A DNA stretch of 64,000 nt, from assembly GCF_022008365.1 (NCBI RefSeq), contig NZ_JAIRBA010000003.1, positions 62,001 through 126,000 of the forward strand, in the 5' to 3' direction. The notes beneath the pieces were generated by a model. It did not search any database, had not been told where the DNA came from, and was given only the letters and a program-made list of their open reading frames with translations. This DNA comes from Aequorivita vitellina. GTDB taxonomy: Bacteria; Bacteroidota; Bacteroidia; Flavobacteriales; Flavobacteriaceae. The number at the start of each line of letters is the position of its first letter. Within the stretch, counting starts at the first letter, position 1. The position numbers and the translations under genes are program-made. Positions 53,596 through 62,289 of this stretch are shown here, piece by piece.

Positions 53596-53625
53596 AAAAA
53601 GCCTCGAAAATTTTCGAGGCTTTTA
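53596..53625. terminator. bidirectional terminator
   Basis: A perfect 14-bp stem, AAAAGCCTCGAAAA with TTTTCGAGGCTTTT (53597-53624), lies between the convergent ECF operon and DUF2911 gene. Confidence 0.9.
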
Positions 53626-53647
53626 AATTTATATAGAAACCATTAAA

Positions 53648-54493
53648 TTACATTGCTCCCCACTCTCTTAAAGACTTTTCGTTTAAAGCTATATAATCAG
53701 TATTCCCTGCTGCTTTTGCAAGTTCCATCGATTTTTTAGCTGCTTCAATAGCACCTTTTTTGTCGCCGGCTTTTGCGTAAATTAATGCCTTTTGACGAAG
53801 CTGATAAAACTTAGGGTCTTTGTTCATTTCCATAGCTTTATCCATCCAAGCCTTAGCTTGTTTAATGTCTTTACCAGCTTCTAGGTAATAAACCGCAGCT
53901 GCGTAATATTCGTTAGCTCCTGGGCCGTTCAGCACCTTTTCAATATTAGCTGTAACCGTTTTGTCTGTGTTAAATTTAATGGGCACCCCTACATAAGTTT
54001 TTTCCCAAAGTATTCCAAGAGTTGCTTCATCGTTTTTAAGTTCATCAAAACTCATGGTAAAAGTTTCAACATTCATTGCCATTGGGTAGGCTTGAGCGGA
54101 AACATGAGCCGCTACTTTATCTTCGTCCCATTTAGGCGGATTTCCCCAGTTGTTCGCATCGCTGTAAAAATATACATCCCAGCTAGAAACTGCTGGTTTT
54201 GTATAGATAGCATAGGTTCCTGCTTTTACAGTTTTACCGCCAATTTCAACGTCGTCACTAAAAGTAATTTTTGTACTTGCATTTGCACCCGTGCGCCAAA
54301 TAGCGTCGTAAGGAACTAAACCTCCAAATATAGTTCTACCTTTCATAGAAGGACGCGAGTATTCTAAAGTTACATCGGTAAGCCCTACTTTTTGTTCAAT
54401 TTTTTGAAACGGACTTGCTTGTGGGGTTTGAATTTGAGCCTGAATGCCAACGGTTAGCAGAAAAGCGGAAAAGAGTAAAATAATCTTTTTCAT
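53648..54493 (-). CDS. DUF2911 secreted protein with TPR-like tail
   Basis: This 281-residue protein has a signal peptide (1-20), then DUF2911 (about 33-175), recognisable by LEYSRPSMKGRTIFGGLVPYDAIWRTGANASTKITFSDDV and VKAGTYAIYTKP. The last 90 residues form helical pairs (YYAAAVYYLEAGKDIKQAKAWMDKAMEM, LIYAKAGDKKGAIEAAKKSMELAK) with TPR spacing. Function of DUF2911 is unknown. It is a single gene convergent with the ECF operon. Confidence 0.88.
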   Translation of the reverse strand: MKKIILLFSAFLLTVGIQAQIQTPQASPFQKIEQKVGLTDVTLEYSRPSMKGRTIFGGLVPYDAIWRTGANASTKITFSDDVEIGGKTVKAGTYAIYTKPAVSSWDVYFYSDANNWGNPPKWDEDKVAAHVSAQAYPMAMNVETFTMSFDELKNDEATLGILWEKTYVGVPIKFNTDKTVTANIEKVLNGPGANEYYAAAVYYLEAGKDIKQAKAWMDKAMEMNKDPKFYQLRQKALIYAKAGDKKGAIEAAKKSMELAKAAGNTDYIALNEKSLREWGAM

Positions 54494-54825
54494 CGTTATG
54501 ATTTTAAAGTGTTTATATTTTTTACGAAGTTACTATTTGAAAAATCTTTAAAAGTTAAGAAAACCTTAAATTCATTTAAATTTTATAGCGTGGCAACCTT
54601 TCAAAAGCCCGACTAATAAAACGATTGTCAATAATTGTTAATATTTTGTTTAATCTTTTATAGATATGATAAAACAAAGTACATTTAAAGAAAAAATAGA
54701 ATATGTTTAAGAATTTTAAAAAAATATTTACGCAAACTTTCCGACGGAGCAAGATAAAAACCAATACCTACAGATTATTAATGATGAACGAGAAATTATC
54801 AGGCAATAGAAGCAAGTAACACTAA
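54494..54825. other. 332-base intergenic region with one possible short ORF
   Basis: AT-rich gap upstream of the SRPBCC gene. The only candidate is a frame of 38 codons at 54703-54819. No RNA gene or terminator seen. Confidence 0.4.
54703..54819 (+). CDS. possible small basic peptide
   Basis: ATG 54703 to TAA 54819 encodes 38 residues, starting MFKNFKKIFTQTFRRSKIK and ending SGNRSK, strongly basic (about eleven Lys or Arg). It ends 6 bases before the SRPBCC start, which suits an operon. The sequence has no family match and the length is at chance level for AT-rich DNA, so this is a candidate only. Confidence 0.3.
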   Translation: MFKNFKKIFTQTFRRSKIKTNTYRLLMMNEKLSGNRSK

Positions 54826-55293
54826 ATGAAAATTTATACGCTTCACGCAAAACAAAATCTCCCCATCACATTAAATGAAGCTTGGGATTTTTTATCGAAC
54901 CCGAAAAACTTAAAAGTCATTACACCAGATTATATGGGTTTTAACATACAATCTGGCGCAGATAGACCCATGTTTGCCGGACAAATAATAGAGTACATTG
55001 TCACGCCAATTTTAGGGATAAAAACCAAGTGGATTACCGAAATAACCCATACTGAAACTAAAAAATACTTTGTTGATGAACAACGCTTCGGCCCCTATTC
55101 GCTGTGGCATCACAAGCATTTTATAAAAGAAATTGACGGTGGGGTTGAAATGGAAGATTTACTTCACTACAAACTTCCTTTCGGTTTTATAGGTCAATTA
55201 GCTCATTCTTTTTTAGTTAAGCCAAAGCTCGACGAAATTTTTGAATACCGACAAAAAAAATTGATTGAATTGTTCGGAACATTAAACAATTAA
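54826..55293 (+). CDS. SRPBCC-family ligand-binding protein
   Basis: This 155-residue protein has the SRPBCC (START-like) pattern KQNLPITLNEAWDFLSNPKNLKVITPDYMGF, the strand GGVEMEDLLHYKLPFG and the long C-terminal helix FEYRQKKLIELFG. It is related to the cell division inhibitor-like SRPBCC proteins next to SDR or photolyase genes. It stops 3 bases before the photolyase gene, so co-expression is nearly certain. A hydrophobic ligand is expected but unknown. Confidence 0.88.
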   Translation: MKIYTLHAKQNLPITLNEAWDFLSNPKNLKVITPDYMGFNIQSGADRPMFAGQIIEYIVTPILGIKTKWITEITHTETKKYFVDEQRFGPYSLWHHKHFIKEIDGGVEMEDLLHYKLPFGFIGQLAHSFLVKPKLDEIFEYRQKKLIELFGTLNN

Positions 55294-55296
55294 AAT

Positions 55297-56601
55297 TTGA
55301 AAGAAAATGTCAACATTTTTTGGTTCCGAAGAGATTTACGGTTGGACGACAACATTGGTTTTTACGAAGCGTTACACGGCGAATTTCCCGTCCTTCCCAT
55401 TTTTATTTTCGATTCAGAAATACTCAATGAACTCCCTAAAAAAGATGCACGGGTTACTTTTATTTTTAATACGCTTCAAAAAATGCGAGATGAATTGCAG
55501 AAGCACGGAAGTAGTATTGCATTATTCAACGGCAAGCCTGAGACTGTTTTTAAAAATATTGTTTCAGAATATAATGTTCAAAATGTTTATACAAATCACG
55601 ATTATGAGCCTTACGCGAACAAACGTGATGGTGAAATTGAAGCAGTCTTAACCAAAAATAAAATAGATTTTTTTACATTCAAAGATCAAGTAATTTTTGA
55701 GAAAGACGAGGTGGTAAAAAGCGATGGCGACCCGTATATAGTTTATACACCGTATATGAAACTGTGGAAAACGAAGTTCAAAAAAGAATACGAAAACAAA
55801 ATTTACTACACTTCCCAATATTTTAAAAATCTTATTCAACATTCGCGATTGCCAAACCTAAGTTTGAGTGATATAGGTTTTGAAAAATCTGAAATAGAAG
55901 TACCCAAATACGATGTTACCCCCACCACTATTCAGGAGTACGAAAAACGAAGAAATTTTCCCGCAGAAGATGCTACTTCGCATTTGGGACCGCACTTGCG
56001 TTTTGGCACAGTGAGTATTCGGAAAATAATGAAAAAAGCAACTTCGGAAAACAATGAAGTTTTTTGGCAGGAATTAATATGGCGCGAATTTTTTATGCAA
56101 ATTCTTTGGCATTTCCCCGAAACAGTAGCAAAAACCTTCAAAAAAAAATACGACAGAATTGAATGGCGAAATAACGAAACTGAATTTAAAAAATGGAAAG
56201 AAGGAAAAACAGGTTATCCATTAGTAGATGCAGGAATGCGTCAACTTAACGAAACAGGTTATATGCATAACCGCGTGCGGATGCTGGTTGCCAGTTTTTT
56301 GTGTAAACACTTGTTAATAGATTGGCGTTGGGGTGAGGCATATTTTGCTGAAAAATTGTTGGATTATGAAATGGCCAGCAACATTGGCAACTGGCAGTGG
56401 GCAGCAGGTAGTGGTGTAGATGCCGCACCGTATTTCAGAATTTTTAACCCAACAACACAGATTGAAAAATTTGATAAAGATTACAAATACATCAAAAAAT
56501 ATGTTTCCGAATTTGGAACTGAAAACTATCCCGATAAAATTGTAGATCATAAAGAAGCACGTGAACGTTGTTTAAAGGTTTACAAAGCAGCCGTTTCATA
56601 A
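55297..56601 (+). CDS. deoxyribodipyrimidine photolyase (class I)
   Basis: Starting at TTG 55297, this 434-residue flavoprotein uses blue light to repair UV dimers. It has the N-terminal Rossmann-like antenna part (VNIFWFRRDLRLDDNIGFYEAL) and the FAD-binding part with TSHLGPHLRFGTVSIR, WQELIWREFFMQILWHFPE, GYPLVDAGMRQLNETGYMHNRVRMLVASFLCKHLLIDWRWGE and NIGNWQWAAGSGVDAAPYFRIFNP. These match the CPD photolyase group rather than DASH cryptochromes. The TTG start is three bases from the preceding stop; no upstream alternative fits. Confidence 0.93.
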   Translation: MKENVNIFWFRRDLRLDDNIGFYEALHGEFPVLPIFIFDSEILNELPKKDARVTFIFNTLQKMRDELQKHGSSIALFNGKPETVFKNIVSEYNVQNVYTNHDYEPYANKRDGEIEAVLTKNKIDFFTFKDQVIFEKDEVVKSDGDPYIVYTPYMKLWKTKFKKEYENKIYYTSQYFKNLIQHSRLPNLSLSDIGFEKSEIEVPKYDVTPTTIQEYEKRRNFPAEDATSHLGPHLRFGTVSIRKIMKKATSENNEVFWQELIWREFFMQILWHFPETVAKTFKKKYDRIEWRNNETEFKKWKEGKTGYPLVDAGMRQLNETGYMHNRVRMLVASFLCKHLLIDWRWGEAYFAEKLLDYEMASNIGNWQWAAGSGVDAAPYFRIFNPTTQIEKFDKDYKYIKKYVSEFGTENYPDKIVDHKEARERCLKVYKAAVS

Positions 56602-56726
56602 CGCTCTGCCTCGCTTCTTTCTGTAAATTTGTTAAAAAAAAGGTAAAGAGATTGTATCTTTATGCCATTCAGCACAATTTTGCTACTCTTGCACAGTTAA
56701 ATAAACATTACTTGAAAACACTAAAC

Positions 56727-57314
56727 ATGAAGAAGATATTATTAGCGTTCCTTCTGCTATTTTTTTACGTCTTGGGCGTTTCGGCACAGGATTCAGTTCA
56801 AGTTCGCAAGAATACATTAAATGATCAAATGACGGAAGCCTTTGAAAAAAGCAACAGTTATCAGGAATATAAAGTCATTAAAAAATCGCAACTTGCTAGG
56901 CTAAAAAAGAATATTTTAGACTCGGTTTCTGCTTTAGAGCAAAATATAAATAGCCAAGAAACAGAATTGTCGCAACAAAAAAGTGAAATAGATTCGCTGC
57001 GTCAAAATTTAAAAAATACGCAGGAGAACTTGACCATTTCAAAAGAAAAGGAAAATGGAATTGAAGTTTTTGGCATTCTCACTTCAAAAGCTACTTACAA
57101 TTCAATAATGTGGGGAATAATTTTAGTGCTTCTTTTAGTTACTGCTCTCTTGTTTGTTAGGTTTTTAAACAGCCATAAAATCACAAAAGAAGCCCAACTT
57201 AAAATGGCTGAGATGGAAATTGAACTCGAAGATTACCGAAGAAACAGTTTGGAACGCGAGCAAAAATTGCGCAGAAAATTACAAGACGAAATAAATAAGA
57301 ATCGAAAAGTTTAA
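56727..57314 (+). CDS. coiled-coil membrane protein, unknown function
   Basis: The 195-residue protein begins at ATG 56727 (MKKILLAFLLLFFYVLGVSAQD), with a signal peptide of 21 residues; the open frame extends further upstream into the photolyase gene but without sense. A coiled coil (about 70-115) is followed by a membrane segment (about 128-147, WGIILVLLLVTALLFVRFL) and a second basic coiled coil (150-195). The orientation places the first coil outside. No family recognised beyond Bacteroidota conserved proteins. Confidence 0.78.
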   Translation: MKKILLAFLLLFFYVLGVSAQDSVQVRKNTLNDQMTEAFEKSNSYQEYKVIKKSQLARLKKNILDSVSALEQNINSQETELSQQKSEIDSLRQNLKNTQENLTISKEKENGIEVFGILTSKATYNSIMWGIILVLLLVTALLFVRFLNSHKITKEAQLKMAEMEIELEDYRRNSLEREQKLRRKLQDEINKNRKV

Positions 57315-57319
57315 CTGGC

Positions 57320-58633
57320 TTACGGCTCTATACGTGTTATTTTAGCTCCAATAGCCCGTAATCTTTCATCAATATTTTCGTACCCACGATCAATCTGTTC
57401 AATATTGTGAATTGTACTGGTACCCTCTGCCGATAGCGCTGCAATTAAAAGTGAAACCCCTGCTCTAATATCTGGTGAAACCATTGTAGTAGCTTTGAGA
57501 TTAGACTTAAAATTATGACCAATAACTGTAGCTCGGTGTGGATCGCACAGTATAATTTTTGCTCCCATGTCTATCAGCTTATCAACGAAAAACAAGCGGC
57601 TTTCAAACATTTTTTGATGAATAAGCACACTTCCCTTCGCTTGTGTACAGATAACAAGAACAATACTCAGTAAATCTGGTGTAAAACCGGGCCAAGGGGC
57701 ATCGGCTACTGTTAAAATAGACCCATCTATATAACCTTGGATTTCGTATTCATTTTGAGCAGGAATATGGATGTCATCACCTTTTTTGTCTAGCTTTATA
57801 CCTAGCTTTCTAAAGGTTTCAGGAATTAACCCCAAATTATCCCAACTCACGTTTTTAATAGTTATTTCGCTTTTTGTCATTGCCGCCAAACCTATCCAGC
57901 TCCCAATTTCTATCATATCTGGTAGAATACGGTGGGTGCAACCTCCTAAATTTTCAACACCTTCAATGGTTAAAAGGTTTGAGCCTACACCAGCAATTTT
58001 GGCGCCCATGGCATTTAGCATGTTGCACAGTTGCTGTAGGTATGGTTCGCAAGCGGCGTTGTAAATAGTGGTAACACCTTTGGCTAAAACGGCAGCCATA
58101 ACAATATTAGCCGTTCCGGTGACCGAAGCTTGGTCTAAAAGCATATAAGCTCCTTTTAAACCGTTGGGTGCTTCCACACCGTAAAAACGCTCCTCTTTGT
58201 TGTAACGGAATTTCGCTCCGAGTTTTATAAAACCTTCAAAGTGGGTGTCTAGTCTTCTCCTTCCTATTTTATCGCCTCCTGGACGCGGAATGTAACCTTT
58301 GCCAAACCTTGCCAATAAAGGCCCCACAATCATAATTGAACCCCGTAACGAACTTCCTTCTTGTTTAAAAAGTTCAGATTCTAAGTATTTTAAATCAATT
58401 TCATCGGCAATAAATGAATATTTACCTTTTGACAACTTTTCAATTTTTACACCTAAATTTTCTAGAATTTTAATTAGCTTATTGACGTCCAGAATATCTG
58501 GAATGTTTTCAATAACTACTTTTTCTGGTGTTAATAATACTGCACAAAGAATTTGTAAGGCTTCATTTTTGGCACCCTGTGGCGTAATTTCGCCCTTGAG
58601 TTTATGCCCGCCTTCTATTTGGAAAGTTCCCAT
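57320..58633 (-). CDS. murA: UDP-N-acetylglucosamine 1-carboxyvinyltransferase
   Basis: This 437-residue enzyme transfers enolpyruvyl from PEP to UDP-GlcNAc, the first committed step of peptidoglycan synthesis. Lys22 in AKNEA and the RPGGDKIGRRRLDTHFEG loop are clear. The residue that is Cys115 in E. coli, target of fosfomycin, is Asp121 here, as in mycobacterial and chlamydial MurA. Activity is expected to remain. It is 17 bases after the DUF4290 gene on the same strand, a pairing common in Bacteroidota. Confidence 0.96.
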   Translation of the reverse strand: MGTFQIEGGHKLKGEITPQGAKNEALQILCAVLLTPEKVVIENIPDILDVNKLIKILENLGVKIEKLSKGKYSFIADEIDLKYLESELFKQEGSSLRGSIMIVGPLLARFGKGYIPRPGGDKIGRRRLDTHFEGFIKLGAKFRYNKEERFYGVEAPNGLKGAYMLLDQASVTGTANIVMAAVLAKGVTTIYNAACEPYLQQLCNMLNAMGAKIAGVGSNLLTIEGVENLGGCTHRILPDMIEIGSWIGLAAMTKSEITIKNVSWDNLGLIPETFRKLGIKLDKKGDDIHIPAQNEYEIQGYIDGSILTVADAPWPGFTPDLLSIVLVICTQAKGSVLIHQKMFESRLFFVDKLIDMGAKIILCDPHRATVIGHNFKSNLKATTMVSPDIRAGVSLLIAALSAEGTSTIHNIEQIDRGYENIDERLRAIGAKITRIEP

Positions 58634-58650
58634 AAATTACGGTTGAAATT

Positions 58651-59304
58651 TTAATGACGTTTACGGTTTCGGCTTGTAGATTTGTAGTTTTTTTTGGAAG
58701 AATTGCTCGTATTAAAACGTTTTTTATTTTTTAGTAAATTGGATGCATCGCTCAAATCTTCATCGCTATTTTTCAAATTGATTTTGCCATTTGACAGCTC
58801 AAAAAGATGATCGAAAATAACGTCGTCTTCTACGGTGTCTTTATTCCAATTTAAAAAACATTTTTTCATATGGTTGGCAATTGTAAGAACAAGGCCTTCT
58901 TTTTTATCACCTTCTTCCCAACCGCTGGCTACATCAATCATTCGTTTTATGTTGTTTCCGTAAAAGCGATATTTAGGATGGTTTTGCGGATATTCCAATG
59001 GTTCGGGACGCTCCATTAACTCCTCTCGAGAAGGAATTGGATAGGGAGAATCTACATCTAATTTAAAATCTGAAATGATAAATAGTTGATCCCAAAGCAT
59101 TGGCTGAAAGTCTGGAACATCGCGAAGGTGTGGGTTTAAATTTCCCATTACCGCAATTATGCCTTTGGCTAATTTATTTCGTTCGTCTTTGTCTTCCGTG
59201 GCTATTGCATGATCTACCATTTTTTGAATATGGCGACCGTATTCTGGAATAATCAACTTTGGACGTTCTGTATTATACTCTATTTGGGCTACTTCTTGTA
59301 TCAA
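58651..59304 (-). CDS. DUF4290 protein
   Basis: This 217-residue cytoplasmic protein starts at TTG 59304 (IQEVAQIEYNTERPKLIIPEYGRHIQKMVDHAI), the conserved DUF4290 opening, and has YRFYGNNIKRMIDVASGW and MKKCFLNWNKDT in the middle. The Lys/Arg/Ser-rich tail (about 185-217) is disordered and could bind nucleic acid. It is conserved next to murA in Bacteroidota; function unknown. Confidence 0.88.
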   Translation of the reverse strand: MIQEVAQIEYNTERPKLIIPEYGRHIQKMVDHAIATEDKDERNKLAKGIIAVMGNLNPHLRDVPDFQPMLWDQLFIISDFKLDVDSPYPIPSREELMERPEPLEYPQNHPKYRFYGNNIKRMIDVASGWEEGDKKEGLVLTIANHMKKCFLNWNKDTVEDDVIFDHLFELSNGKINLKNSDEDLSDASNLLKNKKRFNTSNSSKKNYKSTSRNRKRH

Positions 59305-59380
59305 AATGTTTTTATTAAGGAAAGAATATTAAGGTATGCGGAAAGATTGAAAAATCATTTCAGTTGCAAAATACTAAAAA

Positions 59381-59671
59381 TTATAGTGAAATTACACCTT
59401 CAACCGTGGAAACTTCAAGATATTTCTTTATCACTTCATCTGGAGAATCCATTGTAACTTTTATTGAAACACTGGAATAAGTTCCTTTTGAAGAATCGCG
59501 GGTGGTTATATAAGCATTTGTACCGTCAAAAATTTTTTCAATTTCTGCAATTTTTTCCAGCTGGGCAGGGACAATAAATTTGAAGAGATACGGTGCGGGC
59601 CACGTAGTATCTTCTTCAAGTTGTTTTTTTAATCGTTCGTAAAATTCGGTAGTTTTCTCGTTTTGCTCCAT
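59381..59671 (-). CDS. DUF493 family protein
   Basis: The 96-residue protein starts at ATG 59671 (MEQNEKTTEFYERLKKQLEE) and follows the DUF493/YbeD ACT-like fold: WPAPYLFKFIVPAQLEKIAEIEKIF, then SSVSIKVTMDSPDEVIKKYLEVSTVEGVISL. In other bacteria it is a small regulator with unclear ligand. A longer frame exists but the -7 element at 59696-59703 lies just outside the ATG choice. Confidence 0.85.
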   Translation of the reverse strand: MEQNEKTTEFYERLKKQLEEDTTWPAPYLFKFIVPAQLEKIAEIEKIFDGTNAYITTRDSSKGTYSSVSIKVTMDSPDEVIKKYLEVSTVEGVISL

Positions 59672-59695
59672 CAAATAAATATGCTGTATATGCCA

Positions 59696-59703
59696 CAAAG
59701 ATA
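59696..59703 (-). promoter_or_regulatory. -7 element TATCTTTG of the DUF493 gene
   Basis: Exact TAnnTTTG match on the minus strand, 24 bases before the ATG at 59671, in the short divergent gap shared with the AAA ATPase gene. Confidence 0.5.
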
Positions 59704-59753
59704 CTATTTCGGTTCAAATATTTATTTACTTACTTTGCATAAAATTAAAACTT

Positions 59754-60290
59754 TTGAAAACGAAAAGAATTGTATTAACCGGAGGACCCGGCTCTGGCAA
59801 AACAGCACTTATAAAATATTTAGAAAATGATGGCTATAAAGTTATGCACGAAATTTCGAGAGACGTAACTTTAGAAGCACAAAGACAAGGTATTGAACAA
59901 TTGTTTTTGGTAAATCCAATTCTCTTTAGCGAGAAACTCCTAGAAGGCAGATTGAAGCAATTTAACGATGGAAAAAAATGCACGGCTCCCATCCTATTTT
60001 ATGACCGCGGCATGCCAGATGTTACAGCTTATATGGATTTTGTAAAAGTTCATTACCCTGTTAATTTTTCTGAAATATGCACTGAATACAGATACAATGA
60101 AGTATTTGTACTTCCACCGTGGGAAGAAATCTACGAAAAAGACAACCAACGTTACGAATCTTTTGAGCAAGCCGAAAAAATTTTCCACTTTTTAAAAAAT
60201 GGATACGAAAACTATGGTTATAAAACTCAAGAAGTACCTGTAGGAACGCTTGAAGAACGTGCTAATTTTATTTTGGCAAATATAAACTGA
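59754..60290 (+). CDS. small AAA/P-loop ATPase (NadR/Ttd14-like)
   Basis: This 178-residue protein starts at TTG 59754 and is a single P-loop domain: Walker A GGPGSGKT (10-17), YDRGMPDVTAYMDF with a likely Walker B/acidic pair, and a C-terminal helix. The group includes kinases that phosphorylate small ligands, but the substrate here is unknown. It is divergent from the DUF493 gene and 83 bases before recQ. Confidence 0.82.
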   Translation: MKTKRIVLTGGPGSGKTALIKYLENDGYKVMHEISRDVTLEAQRQGIEQLFLVNPILFSEKLLEGRLKQFNDGKKCTAPILFYDRGMPDVTAYMDFVKVHYPVNFSEICTEYRYNEVFVLPPWEEIYEKDNQRYESFEQAEKIFHFLKNGYENYGYKTQEVPVGTLEERANFILANIN

Positions 60291-60373
60291 AACTGAATTT
60301 TGCAATTACATACGTTATAATTTTAGCGTGTAAGCCATTATATTTACAATATAAAACCGCTATAACCCAATAA

Positions 60374-62284
60374 TTGAAGAACAGTTTGACGAATGTCCGC
60401 GACATATTGACCAAATATTGGGGGTACACTTCCTTCAAACCCATGCAGGAAGAAATTATTGCGTCTGTATTAAGTGGAAAAGACACCGTAGCACTATTGC
60501 CAACTGGCGGCGGAAAATCGTTGTGTTTTCAAGTTCCCGCAATGGCCACGGACGGTATTTGTATTGTAGTTTCACCATTAGTGGCACTGATGGGCGACCA
60601 AGTAAATGCGCTTAAAGAACGCGGTATAAAAGCGTTAAAACTTACCGGCGGAATTTCTTTCAACGAGCTAAACACATTGCTAGACAACGCCCTTTACGGC
60701 AATTACAAGTTTCTTTACCTTTCCCCCGAACGACTTCAACAGGAGATAGTTCAAAACTATATTAAGCAAATGAATGTGAATTCAATTGCGGTAGATGAAG
60801 CGCACTGTATTTCGCAATGGGGAAACGATTTTAGACCCGCCTATAAAAACATTACCATACTTCGCGAGATTCATCCCCTGGCACCAATTATAGCACTTAC
60901 CGCCACTGCGACGCCTGAAGTTTTGGAAGACACCATTATTGAATTAAAAATGGAGCTTCCAGCAATTTTTAGAAATTCGTTTGTGCGTGATAATCTTTCG
61001 TATCAAGTTTATAAAGAAGAAGACAAACTGTATAAAACCGAATTGCTGCTTAAAAACAATAAAGGCGCCGCAATTGTTTACGTTCGCAATAGAAAAAGCA
61101 CCGTTGAAATAAGCGAACAACTCAACAGCCTGGGTATTGCTTCCACCTTTTATCACGGCGGAATCTCCGCAAAGGAAAAAGCTGAAAAACTAAGAGCCTG
61201 GCGCAACGGCACATTTTCAACCATGGTAGCTACCAATGCTTTTGGAATGGGAATTGACCAACACAATGTGCGCTTTGTAATTCACCTTCAAATTCCCGAA
61301 AGTTTAGAGAGCTATTTTCAGGAAGCCGGACGTGCAGGCCGCGACGGGCAATATGCTTCAGCAGTACTACTATATAATGAGTACGACAAAATATATGTAA
61401 AAAAGCAGTTCGTAGAATCGTTACCAACTACTGCCGATTTAAAAAAAATATATCGAAAGCTTCACAATTATTTTCAAATTTCTTACGGCGAAGGAGAGTT
61501 TACAAAGCACAATTTTAATTTTTCTGAATTTTGCAAAACTTACAACCTCAACACCCTCCTTACCTACAATGCATTAAATAGTTTAGACCGTTTGGCTATC
61601 ATTCAACTTTCACAGGAATTTGGCCGTAAATCTACGCTTCAGTTTATTATAGCTTCAGAAAGAGTTTTAAATTATTTTGAAAACGATATTACGGCATCTG
61701 TTATTGGTAAAACCATCCTGAGAATTTATGGTGGAATTTTTGAAATGCCTACTTCCATAAACTTAGATTTAATTGTCGCAAAAACTGGCCAATCTATTGA
61801 AACTGTGATTGCAATTTTAAAAAAAATGGAACGCGATCGCGTTGTGGAAATGACCCTACAAATTACCGATGCTACGCTTACATTTTTAAAACCACGCGAA
61901 GACGATAAAACTATTAACGTTATTGCGCGCGATGTAGAAGCCTTAAACCGAAAAAAAACGGCACAAGTTAATGCCGTATTGCAATATATTGAAAACACAA
62001 AAACCTGCAGAAGCGTACAATTGGTATCGTACTTTGGAGAAACTACAGCTTCAAAATGCGGAATATGTTCCGTTTGTAAAGGCCAGAACGCAAAACTTTC
62101 AAAAGGTGAAATTCATGAGCTGGCAGCACAAATTCTAGCAATTCTTGAAGGTGAAGATTTAAGTTCGCGCGAGCTGGCAGAAAAACTTACTTTTGCCGAA
62201 GCTGATGTATTAAAGGTTATTCGTCTTTTAATGGAAGCCGAAAAGATAAAAATGAATCCGAAGAACCAATATTATTTAAACTGA
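60374..62284 (+). CDS. recQ: RecQ-family ATP-dependent DNA helicase
   Basis: Starting at TTG 60374, this 636-residue helicase has Walker A LLPTGGGKS (41-49), DEAH box DEAHCISQWG (141-150), motif VI-like YFQEAGRAGRDG, and an RQC-type zinc part ending TTASKCGICSVCKGQ. A final domain with ELAAQILAILEGEDLSSRELAEKL resembles a helix-turn-helix rather than a typical HRDC. It unwinds DNA 3' to 5' in recombination repair. It is 5 bases before fmt. Confidence 0.92.
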   Translation: MKNSLTNVRDILTKYWGYTSFKPMQEEIIASVLSGKDTVALLPTGGGKSLCFQVPAMATDGICIVVSPLVALMGDQVNALKERGIKALKLTGGISFNELNTLLDNALYGNYKFLYLSPERLQQEIVQNYIKQMNVNSIAVDEAHCISQWGNDFRPAYKNITILREIHPLAPIIALTATATPEVLEDTIIELKMELPAIFRNSFVRDNLSYQVYKEEDKLYKTELLLKNNKGAAIVYVRNRKSTVEISEQLNSLGIASTFYHGGISAKEKAEKLRAWRNGTFSTMVATNAFGMGIDQHNVRFVIHLQIPESLESYFQEAGRAGRDGQYASAVLLYNEYDKIYVKKQFVESLPTTADLKKIYRKLHNYFQISYGEGEFTKHNFNFSEFCKTYNLNTLLTYNALNSLDRLAIIQLSQEFGRKSTLQFIIASERVLNYFENDITASVIGKTILRIYGGIFEMPTSINLDLIVAKTGQSIETVIAILKKMERDRVVEMTLQITDATLTFLKPREDDKTINVIARDVEALNRKKTAQVNAVLQYIENTKTCRSVQLVSYFGETTASKCGICSVCKGQNAKLSKGEIHELAAQILAILEGEDLSSRELAEKLTFAEADVLKVIRLLMEAEKIKMNPKNQYYLN

Positions 62285-62289
62285 AAAAA

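Noticed and set aside
56568-56726. Longer frame of the coiled-coil membrane protein overlapping photolyase
   Set aside because: The extension has no conserved character, and a typical signal peptide begins at the ATG at 56727.
59672-59698. Earlier TTG start for the DUF493 gene
   Set aside because: It would begin inside the -7 element at 59696-59703.
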